This document shows, piece by piece, positions 8,258-16,474 of a DNA stretch of 64,000 nt. The stretch comes from Candidatus Bathyarchaeota archaeon (GTDB lineage Archaea > Thermoproteota > Bathyarchaeia > TCS64), in assembly GCA_026394265.1 (NCBI GenBank), contig JAPKYO010000007.1, positions 1-64,000 on the forward strand. Reading direction: 5' to 3'. Each line of letters opens with the position of its first letter. Within the stretch, counting starts at the first letter, position 1. Made by a program: the position numbers and the translations under genes. The notes below the pieces were generated by a model. It was given only the letters and a program-made list of their open reading frames with translations, was not told the origin of the DNA and searched no databases.

Positions 8258-8887
8258 ATGGAAAAAATAGCGTTGATATTTTTTCTACCGATTGCGCTTG
8301 TGATTTTACTTTACTCCATATCTCTACTGGATGTTAACACCCAGATTAATAATGCTCCAAACATCCCGATGATTCACTATCAGAAACTTAACCTCACAAC
8401 TTGGTGGATAACCGGCCCACGTTCACCGGAGTTGATAGACGGCGCGTATAAGACGGCACGTGATAGATTAACGAGCCTCTACCAAAACCACACCGATCCG
8501 ATCCTCGAAGAAAACCTCGTATCAGTTTACGTCAACCCGCATAACAACACGATATTCGTAGCACTGATCAAATCCTCCGGCGATATTCAAAGTCACATTA
8601 TCGACATCATGCAACCACCCTCGGACGTGACTGTAATCTTCCGAAAAGGTTCAGCGAGTCTATCTGATCTCGAAAAATACGAGAAGATTGTGCTGACCTA
8701 TGAGAATGAGCTGGCGAGAAACAACGTGACTGTGACCGTAATCACAAAAACCGTGAATGGCACGATACTTATGGGGATCAGAAACCTAGACCCGCCCAAG
8801 GCCGAGTCCATAGCGCGGATACTCGACGGCAAGATCCCGTTGGGCGTGTTGGAACTATGGGACGCAAACGAGAACACCGTTCAATGA
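8258..8887 (+). CDS. Membrane-anchored protein of unknown function
   Basis: A 209-residue protein with an N-terminal transmembrane segment (residues about 4-24) and an outside-facing domain rich in Asn-x-Thr/Ser sequons. No catalytic motif is visible. The domain has alternating hydrophobic strands and could be a small alpha/beta or protease-inhibitor-like fold, which is speculative. Base composition is AT-rich up to about 8800, unlike the flanking metabolic genes, suggesting transfer or relaxed codon use. GATAAGG near 8230 would give a near-leaderless mRNA. Confidence 0.6.
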   Translation: MEKIALIFFLPIALVILLYSISLLDVNTQINNAPNIPMIHYQKLNLTTWWITGPRSPELIDGAYKTARDRLTSLYQNHTDPILEENLVSVYVNPHNNTIFVALIKSSGDIQSHIIDIMQPPSDVTVIFRKGSASLSDLEKYEKIVLTYENELARNNVTVTVITKTVNGTILMGIRNLDPPKAESIARILDGKIPLGVLELWDANENTVQ

Positions 8888-9131
8888 CGTGAACTCGCCT
8901 AAAAGTGGGGGGCGCACACGGGAACAAGTTAACCTGAGCCGGTCCACCGACACGCCCCGCCGCCCACCGCCGCCAAACCGAACCAGAAAAAGCCCCAAAC
9001 CAGAAAAGCGGCCAAAAAACGCGGAAACGCGACGGCGGCGGAGGAGGAAGCGGGAAACAACACACACGCGCCACGACGCCCCCACACGCAAATATTATCA
9101 ACACCCTCACCCCCATCAACACGATTCCCAA
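8888..9131 (+). other. Low-complexity intergenic stretch
   Basis: The reading frame of the CoA-transferase stays open through this region but gives an Arg/Pro/Lys-rich sequence unlike the family. About 8945-9085 is strongly strand-biased, with C and A dominating the plus strand and GGCGGCGG-type patches. A TATA-like AAATATTATC at 9090-9099 supports transcription beginning near 9120, so this stretch is probably untranslated. Confidence 0.5.
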
Positions 9132-10295
9132 ATGACGAAGATCCTCGAAGACATCAAGATCCTAGACTTCACACACGTCTGGTTCGGACCCTACTGCACC
9201 ATGATGCTCGCCGGCCTCGGCGCCGACGTCATCACCGTCGAACCCCCATGGGGCAACATAGGCCGCCTCGGCCCCGGAGAACTCTACAAGGGCACATCCA
9301 CCAGCTTCATGGCCGTCAACTGCGGCAAGAAGGGCATCGCCATCGACATGAAGAAACCCGAAGGCATCGCCCTCGTAAAGGAGCTCGTCAAGGAAGCCGA
9401 CGTAGTCATACAGAACTTCGCCCCCGGCGCCATGGAGCGCCTCGGCCTCGGCTACGAGGAACTAAAGAAGATCAAGCCCGACATCATCTACGCCGCCCTC
9501 AGCGGCTTCGGCCAATACGGCCCCTACAGCAAGTACGGGAGCTACGCCGTCGTCGCCGAGGCGATGAGCGGCCACACATACGCCACCGGCAAGGGAATCA
9601 GCGAGGACCACGAGCCCGTCCAGATGGCCGGAGCCCTAGGCGACATCGGCCCCGGAGTCTTCGCCGCCTTCAGCATCGTCGCCGCCATCCGCCACCGCGA
9701 CAAGACCGGCAAAGGCCAGATGATCGACGTAAACCAGGTCGACACCATGGCCAGCTTCAACTGCTGCGAGACAGTCGCATACGACCTCTTCAAGGAGAGC
9801 CCAATCGAGAGACGCAGGAAGCGCGCCCGCCCACCCAGCGAGCTCTGGGGCGTCGTCAAGGTAAAGGACGGCTGGGTACAGATAGCCGGCAGCCGCCCCA
9901 AGGCGGTCGAGGAGATGAAGGCAAAGCTCGGCGTCGAGGAAGTCACACTCGACTTCGTCAAGGAGAAGCTCTCCACGATGACGCGGAAGGAGGCATTCGC
10001 GTGGCTCGTCAGCTTCGACGTGCCCAGCGCCCCCATCTACGAGGCGTACGAGGGATTCGACGACCCCCACCTCAAGGCCCGCAAGACCTTCGTCGAGGTC
10101 CCCCACCCAGTCGCGGGCAGCTACAGGATACCAAAGTTCCCCGCCGAGTTCAGCGAGACCCCCGCCGAGATAAAGACCGGCGCCATCATCCTCGGCCAGC
10201 ACACCGAGGAGATACTCAGCAAGGTGCTGAAGAAGACGAAGAAGCAGATCGAGGAACTTGAGCAGAACGGCGTCGTCACGATCTGGAGACCCTAA
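9132..10295 (+). CDS. CaiB/BaiF family CoA-transferase
   Basis: A 387-residue class III CoA-transferase, which moves CoA between carboxylic acids. The N-terminus ILDFTHVWFGPYCTMMLAGLGADVITVEPPWGN, the SFMAVNCGKKGIAIDMKKPEG segment, VIQNFAPGAMERLGLGYEELKKIKPDIIYAALSGFGQYGPY and the DPHLKARKTFVEV motif fit the family throughout. The aspartate that forms the CoA anhydride in formyl-CoA transferase would lie near the AGALGDIGPG region. Donor and acceptor acids cannot be deduced. ATG 9132 is chosen from the family N-terminus and TATA position. Confidence 0.9.
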   Translation: MTKILEDIKILDFTHVWFGPYCTMMLAGLGADVITVEPPWGNIGRLGPGELYKGTSTSFMAVNCGKKGIAIDMKKPEGIALVKELVKEADVVIQNFAPGAMERLGLGYEELKKIKPDIIYAALSGFGQYGPYSKYGSYAVVAEAMSGHTYATGKGISEDHEPVQMAGALGDIGPGVFAAFSIVAAIRHRDKTGKGQMIDVNQVDTMASFNCCETVAYDLFKESPIERRRKRARPPSELWGVVKVKDGWVQIAGSRPKAVEEMKAKLGVEEVTLDFVKEKLSTMTRKEAFAWLVSFDVPSAPIYEAYEGFDDPHLKARKTFVEVPHPVAGSYRIPKFPAEFSETPAEIKTGAIILGQHTEEILSKVLKKTKKQIEELEQNGVVTIWRP

Positions 10296-10310
10296 GGTCC
10301 CTTCTCGCGT

Positions 10311-10748
10311 TTACCTCATTGGAAAGGACCAGCGGAGAATGTCCTTAACCGACTTGTCGACGTAGTCTCCGCACCGCTGGGCTATGTCCCCAGAGGTTAT
10401 TACGCCGTAGATGATTCCGCTCTTCACGACGGCGAGGCGCCTGACTCCCTCCTTATGCATTATCTCGGATGCCTTGAGCAGGTCCTCGTCCGGGTCGATG
10501 GCGACGAGAGGCGACTTCATGGCGTCCCGCACCTGCGTCTTGTCGAGGTCCTTCCCCGCCGCGACGACCTTGGTGACGATGTCCTTCGACGCAATCAGCC
10601 CGTTGGGCTTGCCCTTCTCGGTGACTATGATGTAGCCATGCTCGCCGCCGGCGATCATCTTCGCAGCCTCGCGTATCGAGGCGCCGACGTCGATGGTCAT
10701 GAAGGTCTTGTCCATGTAGTCCTTTACCCTGTATGACACGTTTCTCAC
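10311..10748 (-). CDS. Two-CBS-domain protein
   Basis: A 145-residue protein made of a tandem CBS (Bateman) pair, residues about 8-62 and 75-133, each showing the TIDVGASIREAAKMI/AIDPDEDLLKASEIM and GLIASKDIV/GVITSGDIA pattern. Such modules bind adenosine nucleotides or S-adenosyl compounds and regulate partners. No catalytic domain is attached. The start is GTG at 10748; TATTAACC at about 10771-10778 on the minus strand predicts a leaderless mRNA. Convergent with the CoA-transferase gene. Confidence 0.88.
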   Translation of the reverse strand: MRNVSYRVKDYMDKTFMTIDVGASIREAAKMIAGGEHGYIIVTEKGKPNGLIASKDIVTKVVAAGKDLDKTQVRDAMKSPLVAIDPDEDLLKASEIMHKEGVRRLAVVKSGIIYGVITSGDIAQRCGDYVDKSVKDILRWSFPMR

Positions 10749-10793
10749 TCACGTCAACGAGGGGAAGGGGGGTTAATACACCTTATTTGCCGC

Positions 10794-11624
10794 CTAGTAG
10801 CGCGGGGCGCCGACCCGCTTCCCCACGACGCCCATGAAGGCGTCCCGATAGTTCCCCACGCCGAGCAGGGCTCTGATCGAGTCGTACTCCGCCTTCAGCT
10901 CCTCGACGCCCGGAACCATCCTCTGGGGCTCGTTGAGGCCGAGTTCGTTTCGAAGCGCGTCGAAGATCGCGGGGTTCGCGAGGGCGGCCCTGCCGATCAT
11001 CACGCCGGCGACGCCCATACCGCGTAGCAGCCTCACCTTCTCCGCCGAGTCGATGCCGCCGTTCGCTATCACGGGTGTCCCATGCGCCGCCTCGACGCAC
11101 TCAGGATAGACCGAGTAGTCGTCCTCCTCCACCGACTCCTGCGAGGCAGTCTTGGCGTGCACCACGAAGAGGTCCGCGTTCACCCCGCCGAGGCTGTTCA
11201 GGTAGACCTTCTGCGCCTTCTCGTAGGCGTTCGTCCCCAGCCGAATCTTGAGGGACGCCTTGAAGCCGTGGCCGTGTATGATGGAGACGAGTCTACCCGT
11301 CTTCGCCGCCCTCTTTATCATCGCCGCCCCCTTCCCGCGCCTGATCACGTCGGGGCTCGGGCAGCTCAGGTTGAGGTTGAAGCCCTCGAAGCCGAGGAAC
11401 GGCTCGAAGCCGCCGAGGAAGGACTCGAGGTGTTCCTCCTTCCCCGTCAACAACTGTATCTGGACCGGCGTCTGATCCCGGACCTCGATCTTCTCAAGCG
11501 CCTGCTTGTTGCCCCGGAGGAAGCTCTCTACGTGCGCCATCTCGGTGAATGTCAGGTCGGCCCCGTGGCGGAAGCAGAGCGTCCTTAGGACGCTGTCCGT
11601 GTAGCCTTCGAGGGGGGCGAGCAT
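10794..11624 (-). CDS. dus: tRNA-dihydrouridine synthase
   Basis: A 276-residue FMN-dependent TIM-barrel enzyme that reduces uridine in the tRNA D-loop. It shows LAPLEGYTDSVLR at the N-terminus, FNLNLSCPSPDVIRRGKGAAM with the catalytic cysteine, ASLKIRLGTN, VVHAKTASQ in place of the usual HGRT, PVIANGGIDS and GVMIGRAALANPAIF. ATG 11624 is chosen because a minus-strand TATA (about 11662-11669) lies upstream; a GTG at 11681 is the longer alternative and would abut the upstream gene. Confidence 0.9.
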   Translation of the reverse strand: MLAPLEGYTDSVLRTLCFRHGADLTFTEMAHVESFLRGNKQALEKIEVRDQTPVQIQLLTGKEEHLESFLGGFEPFLGFEGFNLNLSCPSPDVIRRGKGAAMIKRAAKTGRLVSIIHGHGFKASLKIRLGTNAYEKAQKVYLNSLGGVNADLFVVHAKTASQESVEEDDYSVYPECVEAAHGTPVIANGGIDSAEKVRLLRGMGVAGVMIGRAALANPAIFDALRNELGLNEPQRMVPGVEELKAEYDSIRALLGVGNYRDAFMGVVGKRVGAPRY

Positions 11625-11681
11625 GAGGCGGAACAAGACATGGATAGAAGCCGCTGCGGGGGATATATGCGTGACAGCCAC

Positions 11682-12275
11682 TCACCGGGAGACGAACCCG
11701 TTGCCGTCGACGTAGAACCTGAGTTCCTCTGGGAGGTCGCGTGTCACCCCTATCCTGTGGCTTGTGCGGCACACGGGGACGCTTGGCGCGTCGAGGATGT
11801 GCACGGGGGAGCAGGCGTCGGTGACGGGCAACCCGCTCAGCTCCCGGGTGACGCCGAGGGCCACGCTCAGCTTCCCCGGGCCACTCGTCAACTCCCGCAC
11901 GTCGCCGACGGGGCGACGCCTCATCATCGCCTCCACGCAGAATGACGGCTCTATCGCCCTGAAGAGGACGCCGCCAACCCCCCCGGGCACGTGGGCGACC
12001 ACGTTCAGCATCCAGTGCTTGTGGACGTTGTAGACGAAGAGGCGCCCGGGCTCCTCCCACATCGCGGCGTTATACTCCTTCTTGCCATTGTAGGCGCGGC
12101 TCGCCGGGTCGCCGCCGCCGTGGTACGCCTCGGTCTCCACAACGACTCCCCCGAGCCTCTCTCTCTCGACTAGCCTGACGAGTATCTTCCCCAGCAGCTC
12201 GCGTGCCACGACCTCTGGGCTCCTCTCGTAAAACTCGGCGGGGAGAACACTGCTGGGAGACACGGGTAGACCCAC
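11682..12275 (-). CDS. Alkyladenine (3-methyladenine) DNA glycosylase, AAG/MPG type
   Basis: A 197-residue glycosylase that removes alkylated purines to start base-excision repair. It has VVETEAYHGGGDPASRAY with the catalytic glutamate, NAAMWEEPGRLFVYNVHKHWMLNVVA, GVLFRAIEP, and LTSGPGKLSVALGVTRELSG, the canonical AAG motif order. Length is normal. It is rare but scattered in archaea. The stop is next to the long-form start of dus, so the two may share a transcript. Confidence 0.93.
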   Translation of the reverse strand: MGLPVSPSSVLPAEFYERSPEVVARELLGKILVRLVERERLGGVVVETEAYHGGGDPASRAYNGKKEYNAAMWEEPGRLFVYNVHKHWMLNVVAHVPGGVGGVLFRAIEPSFCVEAMMRRRPVGDVRELTSGPGKLSVALGVTRELSGLPVTDACSPVHILDAPSVPVCRTSHRIGVTRDLPEELRFYVDGNGFVSR

Positions 12276-12350
12276 GCCCCCGGGGGATATTTTAGTTACC
12301 CCTTATAGACTGGTGCGGCTCGTATCCATGATCAACGGCGGGTCACTGGG

Positions 12351-13151
12351 ATGGATTCATTGGGCTGGCTGGGCATCCTCCGCTTGGCGGCGGAGAAAAT
12401 CTACGATGCTGTATCCAAGGCGCGCCTCGCCGGCGCGGGGCTTGAGAACCGCGAATACAAGCACCTCCTCGACGAAGCCGCCCAGTGCGCCCTCGTGGAG
12501 ACCCTACAGGGGCAGGGCGTCTCGACGCAGCTCATCAGCGAGGAGGGCAACGTCGTCATCTGCGGCGGAGGCCCGGTCATCATAGCGGACCCCGTCGACG
12601 GCACCACGAACCTCGCCCGGGGCCTACCCCCAGCGGTGACCTGCCTATCCGTCTCCGACAACTGCAGGTTCTCGGGCACACTCGCCGCCGTTGTCAAGAA
12701 CCTCTACACCGGGGAGACATACGCCGCCGAACCCGGGAAGGGTGCGACACTCGAAGGCCACCCGCTAAAAGTCGCTACCCCCAGACAGGCGCGAGCCGCC
12801 CTCCTCTCCATCGACATAAGCAAGAACCCCAAACTCGACCGCGTCACACCCCTGCTAAACAACTGCAGGTACATACGCATGCTCGGAAGCTCCGCCACCG
12901 AGCTGAGCCTAGTCGCCGGGGGGAACCTCGACGCCCACCTCGACATACGCGGCACACTACGCGCCACGGACGTCGCCGCGGCCCTCCTACTCCTCACCGA
13001 GGCAGGTGGAACATACGCGGTAGACGGAGCCGTCGGCGGAGACTTCCCCCTAACGAAAGAGGCGACCATGGAGCTGGTCGCTGCCTCAAACGGGCCGCTG
13101 CTCGACGAGCTTCTCGCCCTAACGAAGACGGCGCCCGGCGCCCCAGCTTAA
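12351..13151 (+). CDS. Inositol monophosphatase/FBPase family phosphatase
   Basis: A 266-residue Mg2+-dependent sugar phosphatase. Metal-binding motifs ISEEG (about residue 64) and IADPVDGTTNLARG (about 78-91) are intact. The C-terminal third motif, usually WDxAAG, reads TDVAAALLLLTEAGG; the metal aspartate is kept but the tryptophan is not. Archaeal members can act on inositol-1-phosphate, fructose-1,6-bisphosphate or NAD(P); this one cannot be assigned further. CTTATAGAC near 12302 is a plausible TATA box. Confidence 0.87.
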   Translation: MDSLGWLGILRLAAEKIYDAVSKARLAGAGLENREYKHLLDEAAQCALVETLQGQGVSTQLISEEGNVVICGGGPVIIADPVDGTTNLARGLPPAVTCLSVSDNCRFSGTLAAVVKNLYTGETYAAEPGKGATLEGHPLKVATPRQARAALLSIDISKNPKLDRVTPLLNNCRYIRMLGSSATELSLVAGGNLDAHLDIRGTLRATDVAAALLLLTEAGGTYAVDGAVGGDFPLTKEATMELVAASNGPLLDELLALTKTAPGAPA

Positions 13152-13302
13152 GGGTATAAGACCCCCAAAGAGACCCACGGATAGCCGCAGGGACATAATT
13201 ATTAACAAACGCGTGCCGGTCAAGATTTATCGGGAAATCCAAATTAACATAAATAAGGTAAAACTGGATCGGAAGATAACAGATAATTGAAGCAGGCTAG
13301 TT

Positions 13303-13322
13303 AAAAAACGGCGTTTTTCGCC
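13303..13322 (-). terminator. Hairpin with T-tract on the minus strand
   Basis: Read on the minus strand, GGCGAAAAACGCC followed by GTTTTTT forms a short stem-loop plus T-run, the shape of an intrinsic terminator. No minus-strand gene feeds it. The surrounding 13152-13340 is AT-rich and without a gene, apart from the rio1 promoter at its end. Confidence 0.3.
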
Positions 13323-13341
13323 TTCACGCCCATAGGAACCA

Positions 13342-13349
13342 TTTTTAAG
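13342..13349 (+). promoter_or_regulatory. TATA box for the rio1 operon
   Basis: TTTTTAAG predicts a transcript start near 13371. That gives a leader of about 100 bases to rio1 containing a 26-codon open frame (13387-13467), unusual among the mostly near-leaderless genes here. Confidence 0.5.
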
Positions 13350-13386
13350 CCTCCCGCCCTGCTATCACCCGATAGAGGCTCGCTCA

Positions 13387-13467
13387 ATGTGTAAGCCGAA
13401 GACGCTGAGCGAAGAGGGCCTCACAGATACGGTCCCCCCGAGGCATACTGAAGACAGGGTAGGCTGA
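13387..13467 (+). CDS. Possible 26-residue leader peptide
   Basis: An ATG-initiated frame lies between the predicted rio1 transcript start and the rio1 GTG and stops seven bases before it. The peptide (MCKPKTLSEEGLTDTV...) matches nothing I know. Archaeal rio1 genes often follow the gene for initiation factor 1A, but this is far too short. It could be a translated leader or chance. Confidence 0.2.
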   Translation: MCKPKTLSEEGLTDTVPPRHTEDRVG

Positions 13468-13474
13468 TTTCCAC

Positions 13475-14269
13475 GTGCCCAGCCAGGAAAAGATGGAACA
13501 CAAGGCCGAGAAGCTGCAGAGGAGACACGAAGAGACATCTCTGATGCTGAACAAGAACCAGGAAGAGTTCAACGTCAGCGACGCAGTCTTTGACCGCCCC
13601 ACCCTGGAGGGCATTCTAAGGCTCATCCAGAAGAAGAAGATCGACAAGATCAAGGGCGTGCTGAAGGCGGGGAAGGAGGCACACGTCTTCTGGGGCACCG
13701 CCCCCAGCGGGAGGGAGATAGCCGTCAAGATTTACTACACGACCACCGCCGAGTTCCGGAAGGGCATGATGAGGTACATCGAGGGCGACCCCCGCTTCAA
13801 GCACATCCGGTCGGACACCAAGAGCCTCGTCTACGCCTGGACGCAGAAGGAGTTCAGCAACCTACAACTCGCCGCGCAGGGAGGCGTAAACGCGCCGCGC
13901 CCCCTCGACTTCCTCAAGAACATCCTAGTAATGACCTTCATAGGCGTCGACGGCATCCCAGCCCCCCTTCTCAGGGAGCTGCCCCTCGAGGACCCCGCCG
14001 GATTCTACGATATGCTCACCGACGAGATGCGCGCCCTCTACCAGAAGGCGGGCCTCGTCCACGGCGACCTGAGCGAATACAACATCATGGTCTGGGAGAA
14101 TAAACCCGTCATCTTCGACGTCAGCCAGGCCATGCTCGTGAATCATCCCCTCGCCCCCAGCCTCCTCCAACACGACGTGGAGACCGTAAACGCGTACTTC
14201 GCGAGGCTCGGCGTCGAGGTATACGACAACAAGGAACTAGAGGAGTGGGTTAAGACTGGAGAAGCGTAA
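13475..14269 (+). CDS. rio1: RIO1-family serine protein kinase
   Basis: A 264-residue RIO kinase/ATPase needed for late small-subunit ribosome maturation. Residues about 60-100 give the RIO1 nucleotide loop GVLKAGKEAHVFWGT and AVKIYYTTTAEFR; GLVHGDLSEYNIMV is the catalytic loop and IFDVSQAM the metal-binding DFD-like motif. The GTG start at 13475 fits the family N-terminus. The end overlaps the Pno1-like KH gene by 14 bases. Rio1 and Pno1/Dim2 act on the same pre-40S particle in eukaryotes, so the pairing makes functional sense. Confidence 0.94.
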   Translation: MPSQEKMEHKAEKLQRRHEETSLMLNKNQEEFNVSDAVFDRPTLEGILRLIQKKKIDKIKGVLKAGKEAHVFWGTAPSGREIAVKIYYTTTAEFRKGMMRYIEGDPRFKHIRSDTKSLVYAWTQKEFSNLQLAAQGGVNAPRPLDFLKNILVMTFIGVDGIPAPLLRELPLEDPAGFYDMLTDEMRALYQKAGLVHGDLSEYNIMVWENKPVIFDVSQAMLVNHPLAPSLLQHDVETVNAYFARLGVEVYDNKELEEWVKTGEA

Positions 14270-14843
14270 CTACATCAGGATACCCCATGACAGGGTCGGC
14301 GTCCTCATAGGCCCAGATGGCAACGTGAAGAGCCGAATCGAGAAGACCTTCAAGGTCAACCTCGTCATAGAGAGCGAGTCGGGGAACGTCGAGATAGTCC
14401 TCAACGCCGACCAACCCGACGTCTCCATAATATTCACCGTCGCGAACATAGTCAAGGCGATCGGCAGGGGATTCAGCCCCGACCGCGCCATGCTGCTGGG
14501 CAACGAGGACTTCAGCCTCTCCATAGTCGAACTAGAGGAGCACGTGGGACCCAGCCGCAGCACCCAGGAGAGGGTGAAGGGCCGCATCATCGGCAGGGGG
14601 GGTAAGAGCAGGGCACTCATCGAGGAGCTGACCGAGACCCAGATGAGCGTCTACGGCAGCACCATCGCCCTCATAGGCAACATAGAGTCCCTCCCCGCCG
14701 CGACCGAGGCCGTCATGATGCTCATCAGGGGCAAATTCCACAAGACCGTCTACAACTACCTCTTCGCCTACCGCCGCCAGCTCAAGAAGGACCGCGGCGA
14801 GATATGGTACGACCAGCCACCACCCGCGTCCGAGAGGAAGTAG
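14256..14843 (+). CDS. KH-domain ribosome-assembly protein, Pno1/Dim2-like
   Basis: A protein of about 195 residues with two KH domains, GXXG loops LIGPDGNVKSRIE and IIGRGGKSRALIE, as in archaeal Pno1/Dim2 that binds the 3' end of small-subunit rRNA. The first standard start is GTG 14325, inside KH1, and would delete its first strand and GXXG loop. Upstream the frame reads MEKRNYIRIPHDRVG if CTG 14256 initiates; GGAGTGG at 14242-14248 is well placed as a ribosome-binding site, and the frame is closed by TAG at 14238. CTG initiation is therefore inferred. Confidence 0.88.
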   Translation: MEKRNYIRIPHDRVGVLIGPDGNVKSRIEKTFKVNLVIESESGNVEIVLNADQPDVSIIFTVANIVKAIGRGFSPDRAMLLGNEDFSLSIVELEEHVGPSRSTQERVKGRIIGRGGKSRALIEELTETQMSVYGSTIALIGNIESLPAATEAVMMLIRGKFHKTVYNYLFAYRRQLKKDRGEIWYDQPPPASERK

Positions 14844-14847
14844 TGCC

Positions 14848-16474
14848 ATGACTCAATCACAGGAGACCGAGTACCAGGCAGTCAGTCCCAGTGACTTCTT
14901 CTACCGCAACAGGGAGATCGCGGGCTTCAGCAACCCCAGCAGGGCCATCTACGTCGGCGTCAGGGAGATACTCGAGAACAGCCTCGACGCCTGCGAGTCC
15001 GCCCAGATACCACCCGAGATCTATGTGCGCCTCACCGAGCTGAGCAGCAGCGGCGGCGAGAACGGCACAGCCGTCTACCTCCTACGCATACAGGACAACG
15101 GCACCGGCGTCCCCCAAGCAGAGCAGGGGCACCTTCGGCATGGGCGGCAAGATGACCATCCTCTACGGCCAGATCACCACCCACAAGCCAGTCATAGTCA
15201 CCTCGAGCACCGGGGACGAGGTCCACGAGTTCGAGATGATGATGGACATCCAGAAGAACCTGCCACAGGTCCTCAGGCACACGACGCTGGCGAACGAGAA
15301 GGGGTGGCGCGGCACAATCGTCGAGCTACAGATCGAGGGCGACTACCCACGCATCCAGAGCCGCATGATAGAGTACCTCCGCCAGACCGCCATGGTCAAC
15401 CCCTACGCAGACGTCACCTTCGTCGACCCCAAGAACAGGCTCTACCGCTTCGAGAGGGGCACAACCCAGATGCCCCCCGTCCCCCAGAGGGTGCAGCCCC
15501 ACCCACACGGCATAGACGTAGAGACACTACGCAGGATGCTCCTCATCACCAAGTCCCGGGACATGAAGGGCTTCATGATCGACCACTTCCAGGGCATCGG
15601 GCCGAAGACGGCGGAGAAGTTCCTCGCCTTCGCCGGGATCAAGCAGGAGACCAAGCCCACCAGCCTACCCTCTGACGACATCGTAAAGCTTGTACGCGCC
15701 GCCAAGGAGTTCCAGGAGTTCTACCGCCCCGACGCGAGCTGCCTCAGCCCCATCGGCCCCGACCTCCTAGAAACAGGCATCAGGAAGGAACTCAACCTCA
15801 CCGACGCCGACTTCATAAAGACCGTCCAGAGGCCCCCCGCCACGTACAGCGGCTACCCCTTCATAGTCGAGGCCGCCGTCGTCGCCGGGCCAACCATCCG
15901 AAAGATAGGCACCGGCATCACCCTCTACAGGTTCGCCAACCGCATACCCCTACTCTTCGACGAGTCGAGCTGCGTAACCTACAAGGTCATCAGCAAGGAC
16001 ATCAACTGGAAGACCTACAACGTCCAGCAGGAGACGCCCCTCGTCGTGGCGATCCACCTCTGCTCGACCAAGATCCCCTACAAGAGCGTCGGCAAGGAGT
16101 TCCTCGCCGACCAGGTGGAGGTCGAGAAGGAGATCACCAACGCCATCAGGGAGGCGGCGCGCGACCTGCGCATATTCATCAGCCGCAGCGTAAAGCTGGA
16201 GAAGCAGAAGCACCGCCTAAACATATTCGGCAAGTACCTCCCCAAGATAGCCGAGTTCGCCATGAAGCTCGGCGACAAGACCGACATACCCGACGTACAA
16301 AAGCTCCTCAACGAGATAATGGCTGTCAACCAGAAGGAGGAGGAAGAGGAGAACGGTGAGGAGAATGGCAACGGGGAGGAGAACGGCGTGCTCCCGCCAA
16401 CGGAGGAAGAAACACCCGAGGAGGAGCTAGAGGAGGAGCTTAAGGAGGAGAAGATCGATGGCGAAGCGAATTAG
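14848..16474 (+). pseudogene. top6B: DNA topoisomerase VI subunit B with internal deletion and frameshift
   Basis: The ATPase subunit of topoisomerase VI. The first 89 codons carry the GHKL N-box REILENSLDACE and DNGTGVP. Frame is then lost at 15115: the following KQSRGTFGMGGKM reads in the next frame and continues to 16474 with the transducer lysine region TKIPYKSVGKEF and an acidic Glu-rich tail. Roughly 19 residues that family members carry between these parts, the ATP-lid segment, are absent. Either the gene is damaged or the assembly is. The C-terminus overlaps top6A by 17 bases, and all other domains look conserved. Confidence 0.85.

Noticed and set aside
10794..11681. Longer start for tRNA-dihydrouridine synthase
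   Set aside because: A minus-strand TATA box lies inside the extra segment and conserved sequence begins at the later ATG.
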